A stretch of DNA of 64,000 bases, from NCBI RefSeq assembly GCF_021044685.1, contig NZ_CP088014.1:3582001-3646000 (forward strand), written 5' to 3'. This document shows positions 51,479-61,004 of this stretch, piece by piece. The notes beneath the pieces were generated by a model. The model searched no databases and was not told the origin of the DNA. It saw only the letters and a list, made by a program, of their open reading frames with translations. The DNA is from Bradyrhizobium daqingense (GTDB lineage: Bacteria > Pseudomonadota > Alphaproteobacteria > Rhizobiales > Xanthobacteraceae). The position numbers and the translations under genes were made by a program. Each line of letters begins with the position of its first letter. Positions within the stretch are counted from its first letter, which is position 1.

Positions 51479-54400
51479 ATGGCCTTTACTGATATTTTCA
51501 TCAAGCGACCGGTGCTGTCGGTCGTCGTCAGCCTGCTGATCCTGCTGATCGGCCTGCGTGCGGCGATGGTGCTGCCGATTCGCCAATATCCGAAGCTGTC
51601 GAACACGGTCATCAACATCACGACCGTCTATCCCGGCGCCTCCGCAGACCTGATCCAGGGCTTCATCACCACGCCGATCGAGCAGGCGGTCGCGTCCGCC
51701 GAAGGCGTCGACTACATCACCTCCTCCTCGGTGCTCGGCACCTCGACGATCCAGGTCTACATCAAGCTGAACTTCGATCCGAACCAGGCGCTCACCGAGG
51801 TGCTGGCAAAGACGAACTCGGTGAAGTACCTGATTCCGAAGGAGTCCAACGACCCGATCGTCACCAAGACCACGGGCCAGACCACGGCCGTGATGTATCT
51901 CGGCTTCTCGTCCGAGGAGCTGTCGGGTTCGGCGATCTCGGATTATCTGACGCGCGTGGTGCAGCCGGTGCTGTCGACCGTCGACGGCGTGGCCTCGGCC
52001 GACATTCTCGGCGGCCAGACCTTTGCGATGCGGCTGTGGCTCGACCCCGTGAAGATGGCCGGCCGCAATGTCTCGCCAGCGGACGTTGCCGCGGCGATCA
52101 GCGCCAACAACTTCCAGTCCGCGGCGGGCCAGACCAAGGGCTATCTCATCGTCTCGAACGTGTCGACGAATACGGGCCTGACCGACGTCAATCAGTTCAA
52201 GAAGATGATCGTCAAGGCCAAGGACGGCGGCTTCGTACGGATGGAGGACATCGCCACCGTCGAGCTTGCGGCCCAGAGCACGGATGCCAGCGTCGCCTTC
52301 AACGGCGAGCGCGCGATCTTCATTGGCGTGCAGGCGACGCCACAGGGTAACCCGCTGACGCTGGTCAAGGGTGTGCGCGCGCTGTTCCCCGAGCTCGAAC
52401 GCAACCTCCCGCCCTCGATGAAGATGAAGGTCGCCTACGACTCCACCAAGTTCATCCAATCTTCGATCGACGAGGTGCGGAATACATTGGGCGAAGCTGT
52501 GATCATCGTGATCGTGGTCATCTTCCTGTTCCTGGCCTCGCTGCGCTCGGTCATCATTCCCGTCGTCACCATTCCGCTGTCGATGATCGGCGTCTGCACC
52601 ATGATGCTGGCGCTGGGCTTCAGCTTCAATCTCCTGACCCTGCTCGCGATGGTGCTCGCGATCGGCCTCGTGGTCGACGACGCCATCGTCGTGGTGGAGA
52701 ACATCCATCGCCATTTGGAGGAGGGCAAGACGCCGGTCCAGGCGTCGCTGCAGGGCGCGCGCGAAATCGTCGGGCCAGTCATTTCGATGACGATCACGCT
52801 TGCGGCGGTGTATGCGCCGATCGGCTTCCTCGGCGGCCTCACCGGTTCGCTGTTCCGGGAATTCGCCTTCACGCTGGCGGGCTCGGTCATCGTGTCGGGC
52901 GTGGTCGCGCTGACGCTGTCGCCGATGATGTGCTCGGTGCTGCTGAAGAACACGGAAGAGGGCCGTTTCGCCAAGCTCGTGAACCGGGTGTTCGGCGCCA
53001 TGACGCGGTGGTACGGCCGCAAGCTCGACCGCTCGCTCGACTACAAGGCCATCACCGGCCTGTTCGCCGTCACGATCCTGGGGCTCGTCGGCTTCCTCTA
53101 CATGCACACCTCGAAGGAGCTGGCTCCCGAGGAAGATCAGGGCATCGTGTTTGCGGTGACCAAGGCGCCGAAATATGCCAACATCGACTATGTCGATTTT
53201 TACGGCGAGAAGCTCGACAAGGAATTCCAGAAGTTTCCCGAGACCGATCTGCGTTTCGTGCTGAACGGCATCAACGGCCCGCAGGGCGGCATTGCCGGCA
53301 TGCTCTTGAAGCCGTGGGACGAGCGCACACGCTCGTCGATCGCGTTGAAGCCGCTGGTGCAGGCCGAGCTCTCCAAGATCGAGGGTGTGCAGGCGTTCGC
53401 GTTCAACCTGCCGCCGTTGCCGGGCGGACCCGGCGGCCTGCCGATCCAGATGGTGATCAACTCCACGGCCAGCTTCCAGACCGTCTATGAGCAGATGGAG
53501 AAGCTGAAGGAATCCGCACGCAATAGCGGCATGTTCATCGTCTCCGACAGCGACCTCGCCTACAACCAGCCGAACGTCGAGGTGACGATCGACCGCACCA
53601 AGGCGCAGGATCTCGGCGTCAACATGCAGAACCTCGGTTCGACGCTGGCGGTGCTGCTCGGCGGCAATTACATCAACCGCTTCAATCTCGAGGGCCGTTC
53701 CTATCAGGTCATCCCGCAGGTGCCGCGCGGCAAGCGGCTCTCGCCGGAATCGCTTGGCGGCTATTATGTGACGACCAACACCGGCCAACAGCTTCCGTTG
53801 TCGACCGTGGTCTCGATCAGGACCAAGACTGATCCGAATTCGCTGACGCACTACAACCAGCTCAATTCGGCGACGTTCTCGGCGGTGCCGATGCCCGGCG
53901 TGACCGTCGGCGCGGCGGTCGATTTCCTCGAAGGCGAGGCCAAGAAGCTGCCGCAAGGCTTCAGCCACGACTATCTGGCGGACTCCAGGCAGTACGTGCA
54001 GGAAGGCAATCAGCTCGCGATCACCTTCGGCTTCGCGCTGATCATCATCTTCCTGGTTCTGGCGGCGCAGTTCGAGAGTCTGCGCGACCCGCTGGTGATC
54101 ATGATCTCGGTGCCGATGGCGATCGTCGGCGCGCTGATCCCGCTGTTCTTCGGCATGGCGACCATCAACATTTACACCCAGGTCGGTCTGCTCACCCTGG
54201 TCGGCCTGATCACCAAGCACGGCATCCTGATGGTGGAGTTCGCCAACGAGCTCCAGGTCAACGAGCGGCTCGACCGCCGCTCCGCGATCGAGATGTCGGC
54301 CCGCATCCGTCTGCGGCCGATCCTGATGACCACGGCCGCGATGGTGACGGGCCTGATCCCGCTCCTGACTGCGACCGGTGCGGGCGCGGCCAGCCGCTTC

Positions 54401-54577
54401 TCGATCGGTCTGGTCGTCGTGGCGGGCATGTCGATCGGCACGCTGTTCACGCTGTTCGTGCTGCCGGCGGTCTATGTGGTGCTGGCGACCGATCATCGCG
54501 CGACGGCCGATTCGGAGCGCAACAAGCAGATTGCCGATCTCGACCTCGGCTCCGACAAGGCCCTGCGGCCGACCTGA
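51479..54577 (+). CDS. RND multidrug efflux pump, inner-membrane transporter
   Basis: The 1032-aa protein has the length and order of HAE1-type RND pumps. TM1 (VLSVVVSLLILLIGL) is followed by a porter domain with YPGASADLIQGFITTPIEQA, then TM2-6 with the proton-relay pair in GLVVDDAIVVVENIHRH (two Asp of TM4). A second porter domain and TM8-12 (ITKHGILMVEFANEL) complete it. The ATG at 51479 (MAFTDIFIKRP) is the family's usual start. It exports drugs or other amphiphiles by proton antiport. It follows the adaptor gene, with a hairpin between them, and ends before a clear terminator. Confidence 0.94.
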   Translation: MAFTDIFIKRPVLSVVVSLLILLIGLRAAMVLPIRQYPKLSNTVINITTVYPGASADLIQGFITTPIEQAVASAEGVDYITSSSVLGTSTIQVYIKLNFDPNQALTEVLAKTNSVKYLIPKESNDPIVTKTTGQTTAVMYLGFSSEELSGSAISDYLTRVVQPVLSTVDGVASADILGGQTFAMRLWLDPVKMAGRNVSPADVAAAISANNFQSAAGQTKGYLIVSNVSTNTGLTDVNQFKKMIVKAKDGGFVRMEDIATVELAAQSTDASVAFNGERAIFIGVQATPQGNPLTLVKGVRALFPELERNLPPSMKMKVAYDSTKFIQSSIDEVRNTLGEAVIIVIVVIFLFLASLRSVIIPVVTIPLSMIGVCTMMLALGFSFNLLTLLAMVLAIGLVVDDAIVVVENIHRHLEEGKTPVQASLQGAREIVGPVISMTITLAAVYAPIGFLGGLTGSLFREFAFTLAGSVIVSGVVALTLSPMMCSVLLKNTEEGRFAKLVNRVFGAMTRWYGRKLDRSLDYKAITGLFAVTILGLVGFLYMHTSKELAPEEDQGIVFAVTKAPKYANIDYVDFYGEKLDKEFQKFPETDLRFVLNGINGPQGGIAGMLLKPWDERTRSSIALKPLVQAELSKIEGVQAFAFNLPPLPGGPGGLPIQMVINSTASFQTVYEQMEKLKESARNSGMFIVSDSDLAYNQPNVEVTIDRTKAQDLGVNMQNLGSTLAVLLGGNYINRFNLEGRSYQVIPQVPRGKRLSPESLGGYYVTTNTGQQLPLSTVVSIRTKTDPNSLTHYNQLNSATFSAVPMPGVTVGAAVDFLEGEAKKLPQGFSHDYLADSRQYVQEGNQLAITFGFALIIIFLVLAAQFESLRDPLVIMISVPMAIVGALIPLFFGMATINIYTQVGLLTLVGLITKHGILMVEFANELQVNERLDRRSAIEMSARIRLRPILMTTAAMVTGLIPLLTATGAGAASRFSIGLVVVAGMSIGTLFTLFVLPAVYVVLATDHRATADSERNKQIADLDLGSDKALRPT

Positions 54578-54600
54578 GGTCGCAAGTGAAGCAAACCAGA

Positions 54601-54632
54601 GGGCGGCAGCGGTTCCCGTTGCCGCCCTTTTT
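54601..54632 (+). terminator. Rho-independent terminator of the RND operon
   Basis: GGGCGGCAGCG pairs with CGTTGCCGCCC (11 bp with one G-T pair) around a short loop and is followed by TTTTT. It lies 23 bp after the pump stop codon. Confidence 0.88.
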
Positions 54633-54710
54633 CGTTGCGCTGGTGCTTCAAGCGGGCGCTCTCCCGCGCCTGCGAGAGACAAGGTCGCGTCTTCTTGCTA
54701 GGTTCCGGGG

Positions 54711-56759
54711 ATGAGCCTCTCCCTCCATCCCGATGCCCCGCGAGCCAGGACGCTGCCGAGCGCGGCACCGGCGGGCGTCGCTGCCGGCGCGACGACAGGG
54801 CAGGGAGTCAGGACTCGGCTATTCACCAAATATGTCGCGCTGTTCGTGGCCGTCGTCGCCATCGCGCTGCTGGCCAACGGCCTGTTCGAGGTCTTCTTCT
54901 ATTATCGCGAGCACAAGGCTTCGCTGATCCGGGTCCAGCACGAGCAGGCCGAGGCGGCCGCGGCCAAGATTGGCCAGTTCGTCAAGGAGATCGAGAGCCA
55001 GCTCGGCTGGACCACGCAACTGCCTTGGTCCGGCGGCTCGATCGAGCAACGCCGCTTCGACGCGCTGCGCCTTTTGCGCCAGGTGCCTGCCATTACCGAG
55101 CTCGCCCAGGTGGACTCGACGGGCAAGGAGCGGTTGCGGGTCTCGCGGCTGGCGATGGACGCGCTCGACAGCGGGATCGATCTGTCGAGCGATCCGAAAT
55201 TCACCGATGCGGTCGCGCGCAAGGTCTATTATGGGCCGGTCTATTTCCGTAGGGATTCCGAGCCCTACATGACGCTGGCGCTAGCCGGCGCGCGCAAGGA
55301 TGCCGGCGTCAGCATCGCGGAAGTCAATCTCAAGCTGATCTGGGACGTCGTGTCCCAGATCAAGGTCGGCCAGCACGGGCACGCTTACGTGGTCGGACCG
55401 GGGGGACGCCTGATCGCGCATCCGGATATCAGTCTCGTTCTTCGCAATACCGACATGTCCGGCCTCGCACAGGTCCGCGCCGCACAGGCCGCCGGCGGCA
55501 CCATGCCGGTTGTGATCGAGGAAGCGCGCAATATCCAGGGTCAGAAGGTCTTGACGGCCTCGGCTCCGATCCAGCCGCTGGGCTGGACCATGTTCGTCGA
55601 GCTGCCGGTCGAGGAAGCTTATGCCGCGCTCTACGCCTCGTTGCAGCGGCTCGCGATCGTGCTGCTGGCGGCATCGATCTTCGCGGTGCTCGCCGGAATA
55701 TTCCTGGCCCGCCGCATGGTCGGTCCGATCCAGGCGCTGCGCAGCGGCGCCGAGCGGATCGGCGGTGGCGACTTCTCCCAGCGCATCTCGATCAAAACCG
55801 GGGACGAGCTGGAAGGCCTCGCCAACCAGTTCAACGACATGGGCGCGCGCTTGCAGGAATCCTATGCCGACCTCGAGAACAAGGTCGAGCAGCGTACCGC
55901 AGAGCTCCGGCAATCCCTGAACGATCTGCGCACCGCGCAGGATCGCCTGATCCAGACCGAGAAGCTCGCGTCCCTCGGACAGCTCACTGCAGGCATCGCC
56001 CACGAGATCAAGAACCCGCTCAATTTCGTCAACAATTTCTCGTCGGTGTCGACGGAGCTGATCGACGAGCTCACCGAGACCCTGCGATCGGCCGCACTGG
56101 ACGGCAAGACGAAGGAGGAGATCGACGAACTGACCGGAATGCTCAGGGGCAACCTCGAGAAGGTGGTGCAGCACGGCAAACGTGCCGATTCCATCGTCAG
56201 GAACATGCTGCTGCATTCGCGCGAGGGCTCCGGCGAGCATCGCGCCGTCGATATCAACGGCATCGTGGAGGAAAGCCTCAACCTGGCCTATCACGGCGCC
56301 CGGGCCGAACGGCCTGCCTTCAACGTCACGCTCCAGCGCAGCCTCGATCCCGCGGCGGGCGTGGTCGACATCTATCCGCAGGAGATTACGCGCGTCTTCC
56401 TCAATCTGATCTCGAATGGGTTCTATGCCACGGCCAAGCGCAAGGAGGGCGAGGGCGACGCCTTCGAGCCCACCTTGAGCGTTGCGACCAAGGATCTCGG
56501 CGGCAGCGTCGAAATCCGGATCCGCGATAACGGCACCGGAATTCCGCCCGAAGTGAAGGAGAAGATGTTCAATCCCTTCTTCACCACCAAGCCGGCCGGT
56601 GAGGGCACCGGCCTCGGCCTTTCCATGAGCCATGATATCGTCGTGAAGCAGCATGGCGGCACGATCGACGTGAACACCGCCCAAGGTGTATTCAGCGAAT
56701 TCATCATCACGCTGCCGCGCACGATGGCGGCAGGCGGCACTTCCGGAGGCAAGACTTGA
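54711..56759 (+). CDS. Membrane sensor histidine kinase with extracytoplasmic Cache-type domain
   Basis: The 682-aa kinase has TM1 ([20 protein letters not shown], about residues 42-61), a periplasmic double-Cache-like region (to about 310, including [20 protein letters not shown]), TM2 (about 318-340) and HAMP ([20 protein letters not shown]). A coiled coil, HisKA with the phosphorylated His in [13 protein letters not shown] (about 430) and a HATPase domain (N-box [12 protein letters not shown]1 [11 protein letters not shown]2 [10 protein letters not shown]) complete it. It is translationally coupled to a receiver protein and then a receiver-cyclase, its likely targets. Ligand unknown. Confidence 0.92.
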   Translation: MSLSLHPDAPRARTLPSAAPAGVAAGATTGQGVRTRLFTKYVALFVAVVAIALLANGLFEVFFYYREHKASLIRVQHEQAEAAAAKIGQFVKEIESQLGWTTQLPWSGGSIEQRRFDALRLLRQVPAITELAQVDSTGKERLRVSRLAMDALDSGIDLSSDPKFTDAVARKVYYGPVYFRRDSEPYMTLALAGARKDAGVSIAEVNLKLIWDVVSQIKVGQHGHAYVVGPGGRLIAHPDISLVLRNTDMSGLAQVRAAQAAGGTMPVVIEEARNIQGQKVLTASAPIQPLGWTMFVELPVEEAYAALYASLQRLAIVLLAASIFAVLAGIFLARRMVGPIQALRSGAERIGGGDFSQRISIKTGDELEGLANQFNDMGARLQESYADLENKVEQRTAELRQSLNDLRTAQDRLIQTEKLASLGQLTAGIAHEIKNPLNFVNNFSSVSTELIDELTETLRSAALDGKTKEEIDELTGMLRGNLEKVVQHGKRADSIVRNMLLHSREGSGEHRAVDINGIVEESLNLAYHGARAERPAFNVTLQRSLDPAAGVVDIYPQEITRVFLNLISNGFYATAKRKEGEGDAFEPTLSVATKDLGGSVEIRIRDNGTGIPPEVKEKMFNPFFTTKPAGEGTGLGLSMSHDIVVKQHGGTIDVNTAQGVFSEFIITLPRTMAAGGTSGGKT

Positions 56760-57145
56760 ACGTTTACATCCTGGTCGTCGACGACGAACCCGACGTCGAG
56801 GCGCTGTTCCGGCAGCAGTTCCGGCGCGAGCTGCGCGCCGGCCGCTTCCAGATGGAATTCGCACCCTCTGCGCCCGATGCGCTCAGGGTCGCCGCCGAGG
56901 TTCGCGATCCCTCGCTGATCCTCATTCTCTCCGACATCAACATGCCCGGCATGAGCGGGCTCGACATGCTGCCCAAGGTGCGTGCCGCCCATCCGGACGT
57001 TCCCGTCATCATGATCACGGCCTATGGCGATGCCGAAACGCGTCGCAAGGCGATCGAGCGCGGCGCCGTCGGGCTGCTGACCAAGCCGATCGACTTTGCG
57101 CTGCTGCGGCAGGAAATCGATACGAGGCTCGAGCAAGCCGCATGA
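56756..57145 (+). CDS. Stand-alone response regulator receiver protein
   Basis: The 129-aa CheY-like protein has the acidic pair in VVDDEPD, the phosphoacceptor Asp60 ([10 protein letters not shown]), the Thr in MITAYGD and the Lys in LTKPIDF. It has no output domain. The start is TTG at 56756, overlapping the kinase stop (TTGA), with GGAGG 6 bp upstream. Its sequence is close to the receiver domain of the next protein (shared DINMP, TKPIDFA and VDDEPDxEAL), so the two probably arose by duplication. Confidence 0.92.
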   Translation: MNVYILVVDDEPDVEALFRQQFRRELRAGRFQMEFAPSAPDALRVAAEVRDPSLILILSDINMPGMSGLDMLPKVRAAHPDVPVIMITAYGDAETRRKAIERGAVGLLTKPIDFALLRQEIDTRLEQAA

Positions 57146-58392
57146 CTGCGACCATCCTCTTCGTCGATGACGAGCCGGATTTAGAGGCGCTGATCCTGCA
57201 GAAGTTCCGCAGGCAGATCCGCGACGGACTGATCGATATCAAGTTCGCGCGCGACGGCCTCGAGGCGCTGCAATCGCTCGAGCAGAACCCGCATGTCGAC
57301 ATGGTGGTCTCCGACATCAACATGCCCAGGATGGACGGGCTGTCGCTGCTCGCCAAGCTCCAGGAGGCCGAGGACAAGAAGTCGACCATCATCGTCTCCG
57401 CCTATGGCGACATGAGCAACATCCGCACTGCCATGAACCGCGGCGCCTTCGACTTCCTGACCAAGCCGATCGATTTCGCCGACCTGGAAGCCACGATCGA
57501 CAAGACCATTCGCCACGTCGAGATGCTGCGCGAGGTGCGCCGGCGCCAGGCGGAGGCCGAGCGCGCCCACGCTGCGCTGTCGCGCCATTTCTCTCCGCAG
57601 CTCGCCAAGCGTCTCGCGGCCGGCGGCGAAGGCGAGGGGATTGAGGTGCAGTGGCGCGAGGTCGCGACCATCTTCACCGACATCACCGGGTTCACCTCGC
57701 TGGTGGAAAGCGCGCCGCCCGAGACGCTGGGCGCGCTGCTCAACGAGTATGTCGGCGGCATGACCGAGATCGTCTTCGCGCATGAGGGAACCGTCGCCAA
57801 GATCATCGGCGATGCGATCCAGGTTCTGTTCAATGCCCCCGGCGACCAGCCGGATTTTGCGACGCGTGCGGTCTCCTGCGCCCATGATCTCGACGCCTGG
57901 GCGCAGGACTTTTGCGTGCGCCAGAAGGCTCGGGGAGTAAGCTTCGGCACGACTCGCATCGGCATTCACGCCGGACCGGCGCTGGTCGGGAATTTCGGCG
58001 GAAACCGCTTTTTCGATTACACGGCCTACGGAGATTCCATCAACATCGCGGCGCGGCTGGAGGCCGCCAACAAGCATCTGGGAACGCGCATCTGCGTCAG
58101 CGCCAGCGTTGCCAAGTCGGCCGAGAACTTCCAAGGCCGTCCCATCGGTGAATTGATGCTGCGTGGACGCAGCGAGCCGCTGCGTGCGTTCGAGCCGCTG
58201 CCGCAGGCGAAATTCGAAGCGCCGGAAGCGGCGCTGTATTCCGAGGCTTTCACCAAGATGGAAGCCGGCGACGCTGCCGCCATGCCGGCCTTCGCCGCGC
58301 TGGTCGGCATGCATGCCGACGATGCCTTGGCGGGCTTTCACCTGAAGCGTCTTCTCAACGGCGCCAAGGGCATTCGCATCCAACTGGAATAG
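57142..58392 (+). CDS. Response regulator with class III adenylate/guanylate cyclase output
   Basis: The 416-aa protein joins an N-terminal receiver (FVDDEPD, Asp58 in [10 protein letters not shown], Lys in [10 protein letters not shown]) to a linker coiled coil ([17 protein letters not shown]) and a class III nucleotide cyclase domain. Metal-binding Asp180 ([12 protein letters not shown]) and Asp224 ([10 protein letters not shown]) are present. Lys220 sits at the adenine-recognition position, and [11 protein letters not shown] holds the transition-state Asn and Arg. All catalytic residues seem intact, so cAMP synthesis under control of the upstream kinase is likely. The start overlaps the receiver gene's stop (ATGA). 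Confidence 0.9.
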   Translation: MTATILFVDDEPDLEALILQKFRRQIRDGLIDIKFARDGLEALQSLEQNPHVDMVVSDINMPRMDGLSLLAKLQEAEDKKSTIIVSAYGDMSNIRTAMNRGAFDFLTKPIDFADLEATIDKTIRHVEMLREVRRRQAEAERAHAALSRHFSPQLAKRLAAGGEGEGIEVQWREVATIFTDITGFTSLVESAPPETLGALLNEYVGGMTEIVFAHEGTVAKIIGDAIQVLFNAPGDQPDFATRAVSCAHDLDAWAQDFCVRQKARGVSFGTTRIGIHAGPALVGNFGGNRFFDYTAYGDSINIAARLEAANKHLGTRICVSASVAKSAENFQGRPIGELMLRGRSEPLRAFEPLPQAKFEAPEAALYSEAFTKMEAGDAAAMPAFAALVGMHADDALAGFHLKRLLNGAKGIRIQLE

Positions 58393-58401
58393 GAGTTCGT
58401 C

Positions 58402-59148
58402 ATGATCCGCGACTTCTCTGCCGGAAATTATCGTTTCATTCCGTCGGTGTTTCAGTATTCGGCGGGTGCTGCCGCAGATGATGGATACGAGATCGAGCGC
58501 GTCCGCTTCGACCGCCTGATGCCGCTTGCGGCAGGGTTCGCGCTGGCGGCGAAGTTCATCCAGGAGGCGGGACGCCCGCTGACGGCGTTCTGCGCCTGCG
58601 AGCTGCGCTCGCCGGCGGCTTTCAGTGAGGAGGGCTTTCGTGCCTTCAACCTGCATTACGTGAAGACGCTGTCGGAATGGGGCATCTTCGACGGCACCAC
58701 CAATCCGGTCGCGCGCAGCAACGTCTGTCCCGAGATCGATCCGCCGGCGGAGCCCTCGTTCTACGCGTTCTCCTTCACACGTCCGACACGGTCAAACACG
58801 CCGAGCTTCGTGATCGCCGGTGGCGCCGAGGCGCGGGAAGGCAGCGGGACCTATGTCGAGCGCACGGTGCGCTATCGCGACCTCAGCCCGGAGGGGTTAC
58901 GCGAGAAGGTGCGCTTCACCACGACCTCGCAGATGGAGAACCGGATGACCGCTTTCGGCTTCGGCTGGAAGGATACCACCGGCGTGCAGGCCTATTCAGT
59001 GCACGACTTCCACCACACGCTGGTCGACGAACTGGTCCGCCGCGGCGCGTTGCGCTCCGGCCTGACTTGGCATTTCGCCCGTCCGCCTGTGGTTGATCTC
59101 GAATATGAGATGGATTGCCGCCGCGTGATGCGGGAGGTCGTGATCTAA
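58402..59148 (+). CDS. CnbZ-like (2-aminomuconate deaminase family) protein
   Basis: The 248-aa protein follows the cyclase gene by 9 bp. Its start (GNYRFIPSVFQYSAGAAAD) and end (HFARPPVVDLEYEMDCRRV) fit, from memory, proteins annotated as 2-amino-5-chloromuconate deaminase CnbZ. That family removes ammonia from aminomuconate-type compounds. The assignment is moderate, because no aromatic-degradation gene is adjacent and only text likeness was used. It may instead be an uncharacterised paralogue linked to the signalling operon. The 3' end overlaps the convergent ABC permease by 4 bp. Confidence 0.5.
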   Translation: MIRDFSAGNYRFIPSVFQYSAGAAADDGYEIERVRFDRLMPLAAGFALAAKFIQEAGRPLTAFCACELRSPAAFSEEGFRAFNLHYVKTLSEWGIFDGTTNPVARSNVCPEIDPPAEPSFYAFSFTRPTRSNTPSFVIAGGAEAREGSGTYVERTVRYRDLSPEGLREKVRFTTTSQMENRMTAFGFGWKDTTGVQAYSVHDFHHTLVDELVRRGALRSGLTWHFARPPVVDLEYEMDCRRVMREVVI

Positions 59149-60029
59149 CGCTGGCGCGGGTCGAGAGCGTCGCGAAGACCGTCACCGAGCAGGTTCAGCG
59201 ACAGCACCACGAGGAAGATCGCAAGTCCCGGCCAGATCGCCATCCACGGCGCCTGGGTCAGGAAGCGCTGAGCGGCGTTGAGCATGCTACCCCATGACGG
59301 CGCCGGCGGCTGCTGGCCGAGGCCGAGGAAGGAGAGAGCAGCCTCGGCGATGATGGCGGCCGCGATCGAGAGGGTCGCCTGCACCAGCAGCGACGGCAGG
59401 ATGTTCGGCAGGATATGCGAGACCGCGATCCGCCAAGGCGGATTGCCGAGCGCCCGCGCCGCCTCGACATAATCTTCTGCCTTGACGACCAGCACCTGAC
59501 CGCGCGTGAGGCGGATAAAGATGGGAGTGGCCGAGATCCCGATCGCAATCATGGCGTTGCCGAGGCTCGGGCCGAGAAATGCGGCGAGCGCGATCGCCAG
59601 GATAAGGAATGGGCACGCCAGCATCGCATCCGTGATCCGGCTGATCAGCGCATCGGTGAAGCCGCCGCGATAGCCGGCCAGCAGCCCGAGTGGCACGCCG
59701 ATACCGAGTGCGATCGCGACCGAGATCAGGCCAGCGAGCAGGGAAGCGCGCGCGCCGTAGACGACGCGGCTCAGGATGTCGCGGCCGAGCTCGTCGGTGC
59801 CGAACCAGTGCGCCGTCGTCGGTGGCTTGCGCACCAGGCTCCAGCTCGTCGCGATGGGATCATAAGGCACGACGAGCGGCGCCACGGCTGCAAGGAGGAT
59901 GAAGGTTGTGATCACGAGAAGCCCGAACACCGCTGCCTTGCGCTTGAACAGCCGCCGCCTGGCGCGGCGCGCCGGGCTATCCAGCTCGTAGGCTTGCGTG
60001 ACGGGACCGGGCAGGGCGGCGTCGGTCAT
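59145..60029 (-). CDS. Dipeptide/oligopeptide ABC transporter permease (DppC/OppC type)
   Basis: The 294-aa inner-membrane protein has an N-terminal cytoplasmic stretch, TM1 (AVFGLLVITTFILLAAVAPL), the family's periplasmic segment (HWFGTDELGRDILSRVVYGA) and an EAA loop (YVEAARALGNPPWRIAVSHI). It ends as DppC proteins do (SLNLLGDGLRDALDPR). It lies 3 bp after the DppB-type gene and is the last gene of the operon. Confidence 0.93.
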   Translation of the reverse strand: MTDAALPGPVTQAYELDSPARRARRRLFKRKAAVFGLLVITTFILLAAVAPLVVPYDPIATSWSLVRKPPTTAHWFGTDELGRDILSRVVYGARASLLAGLISVAIALGIGVPLGLLAGYRGGFTDALISRITDAMLACPFLILAIALAAFLGPSLGNAMIAIGISATPIFIRLTRGQVLVVKAEDYVEAARALGNPPWRIAVSHILPNILPSLLVQATLSIAAAIIAEAALSFLGLGQQPPAPSWGSMLNAAQRFLTQAPWMAIWPGLAIFLVVLSLNLLGDGLRDALDPRQR

Positions 60030-60032
60030 GGG

Positions 60033-60974
60033 TTAGCCTCGTAGTCGCGGATTGACGAGGACATAGGCGACGTCGGCAACAAGGTTCAGCGTGATGTAGA
60101 CGGTGGCGGTCACCAGCACCACGCCCTGCACAACCGCATAGTCGCGGTTGAAGACGGCGTCCACGATCAGCTTGCCGAAGCCTGGAATGGAGAAAATCTG
60201 CTCGGTCAGCACCGCGCCCGACAGCAGCGTGCCGAGCTCGAGCGCGCCAAGCGTGACGATCGGCGTCAGCGCATTCCGCATGGCGTGCTTGAGGATGACA
60301 GAGCGCTCGGCAAGACCCTTCGCGCGAGCGGTGCGGACATAGTCGCTCTCCAGCACCTGGAGCATGGCGCTGCGGGTATGTCGCATCAGAATCGCAGAGA
60401 TCGCGTTTCCGAGCACGAAGGCCGGCATGATGGTGGCGGCGAGACTCGCGCGCCAGTTTTCTGTCAGCGGCACATAGCCCGAAGCCGGCAGCCAGCCGAG
60501 CTTGATCGAGAACAGGAAGATTAAGAGGATTCCGAGCCAGAAATTCGGTGTCGAGATGCCCCAAAGCGCGAACAGATTCGCCCCATAATCCCAGGCCGTG
60601 CCCTTTTTCACTGCAGAGACGATGCCGGCGGGAATGCCAATGCAAAACGCGATCAGCATCGCCATCGAGCCGAGCTGGAGCGTCACCGGAAGCTTCTGCG
60701 CGATCAGTTCGCGTACCGGCATCTTGTTGCGCAGCGACTCGCCGAAATTGCCTGTCAGGACGCCTTTGAGCCAGTAGACGTACTGGACCGGGATCGGCTG
60801 ATCGAGTTTGTACTGCTGGCGGATCTGCTCGATCACGGCGGGGTCGCGTTCCTCGCCGGCCATCACCAGCGCGGGATCGCCGGGCAGCAATTGCTGCAGC
60901 GAGAAGATCAGCACCGACACGAAGAACAGCGTCGGTACGATCTGCGCGATCCGGCGGGCGAGGAACTTCAGCAT
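60033..60974 (-). CDS. Dipeptide/oligopeptide ABC transporter permease (DppB/OppB type)
   Basis: The 313-aa permease begins with LKFLARRIAQIVPTLFFVSV (TM1), then LLPGDPALVMAGEERDPAVI, the characteristic periplasmic segment. The EAA loop is YVRTARAKGLAERSVILKHA, and the end contains VADVAYVLVNPRLR. It pairs with the DppC-type permease to form the pore. Upstream is the substrate-binding protein gene on the same strand, 30 bp away. Confidence 0.93.
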   Translation of the reverse strand: MLKFLARRIAQIVPTLFFVSVLIFSLQQLLPGDPALVMAGEERDPAVIEQIRQQYKLDQPIPVQYVYWLKGVLTGNFGESLRNKMPVRELIAQKLPVTLQLGSMAMLIAFCIGIPAGIVSAVKKGTAWDYGANLFALWGISTPNFWLGILLIFLFSIKLGWLPASGYVPLTENWRASLAATIMPAFVLGNAISAILMRHTRSAMLQVLESDYVRTARAKGLAERSVILKHAMRNALTPIVTLGALELGTLLSGAVLTEQIFSIPGFGKLIVDAVFNRDYAVVQGVVLVTATVYITLNLVADVAYVLVNPRLRG

Positions 60975-61004
60975 GACGCCGGTCGTTTCATAGGTGCAGC
61001 CAGG

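Noticed and set aside
51443..54682. A very long open frame (over 1000 codons) on the minus strand opposite the RND pump gene
   Set aside because: It mirrors the pump gene, is rich in Arg/His/Asp/Gly as expected of an antisense reading of GC-biased codons, and has no domain motif. The plus-strand pump is unmistakable.
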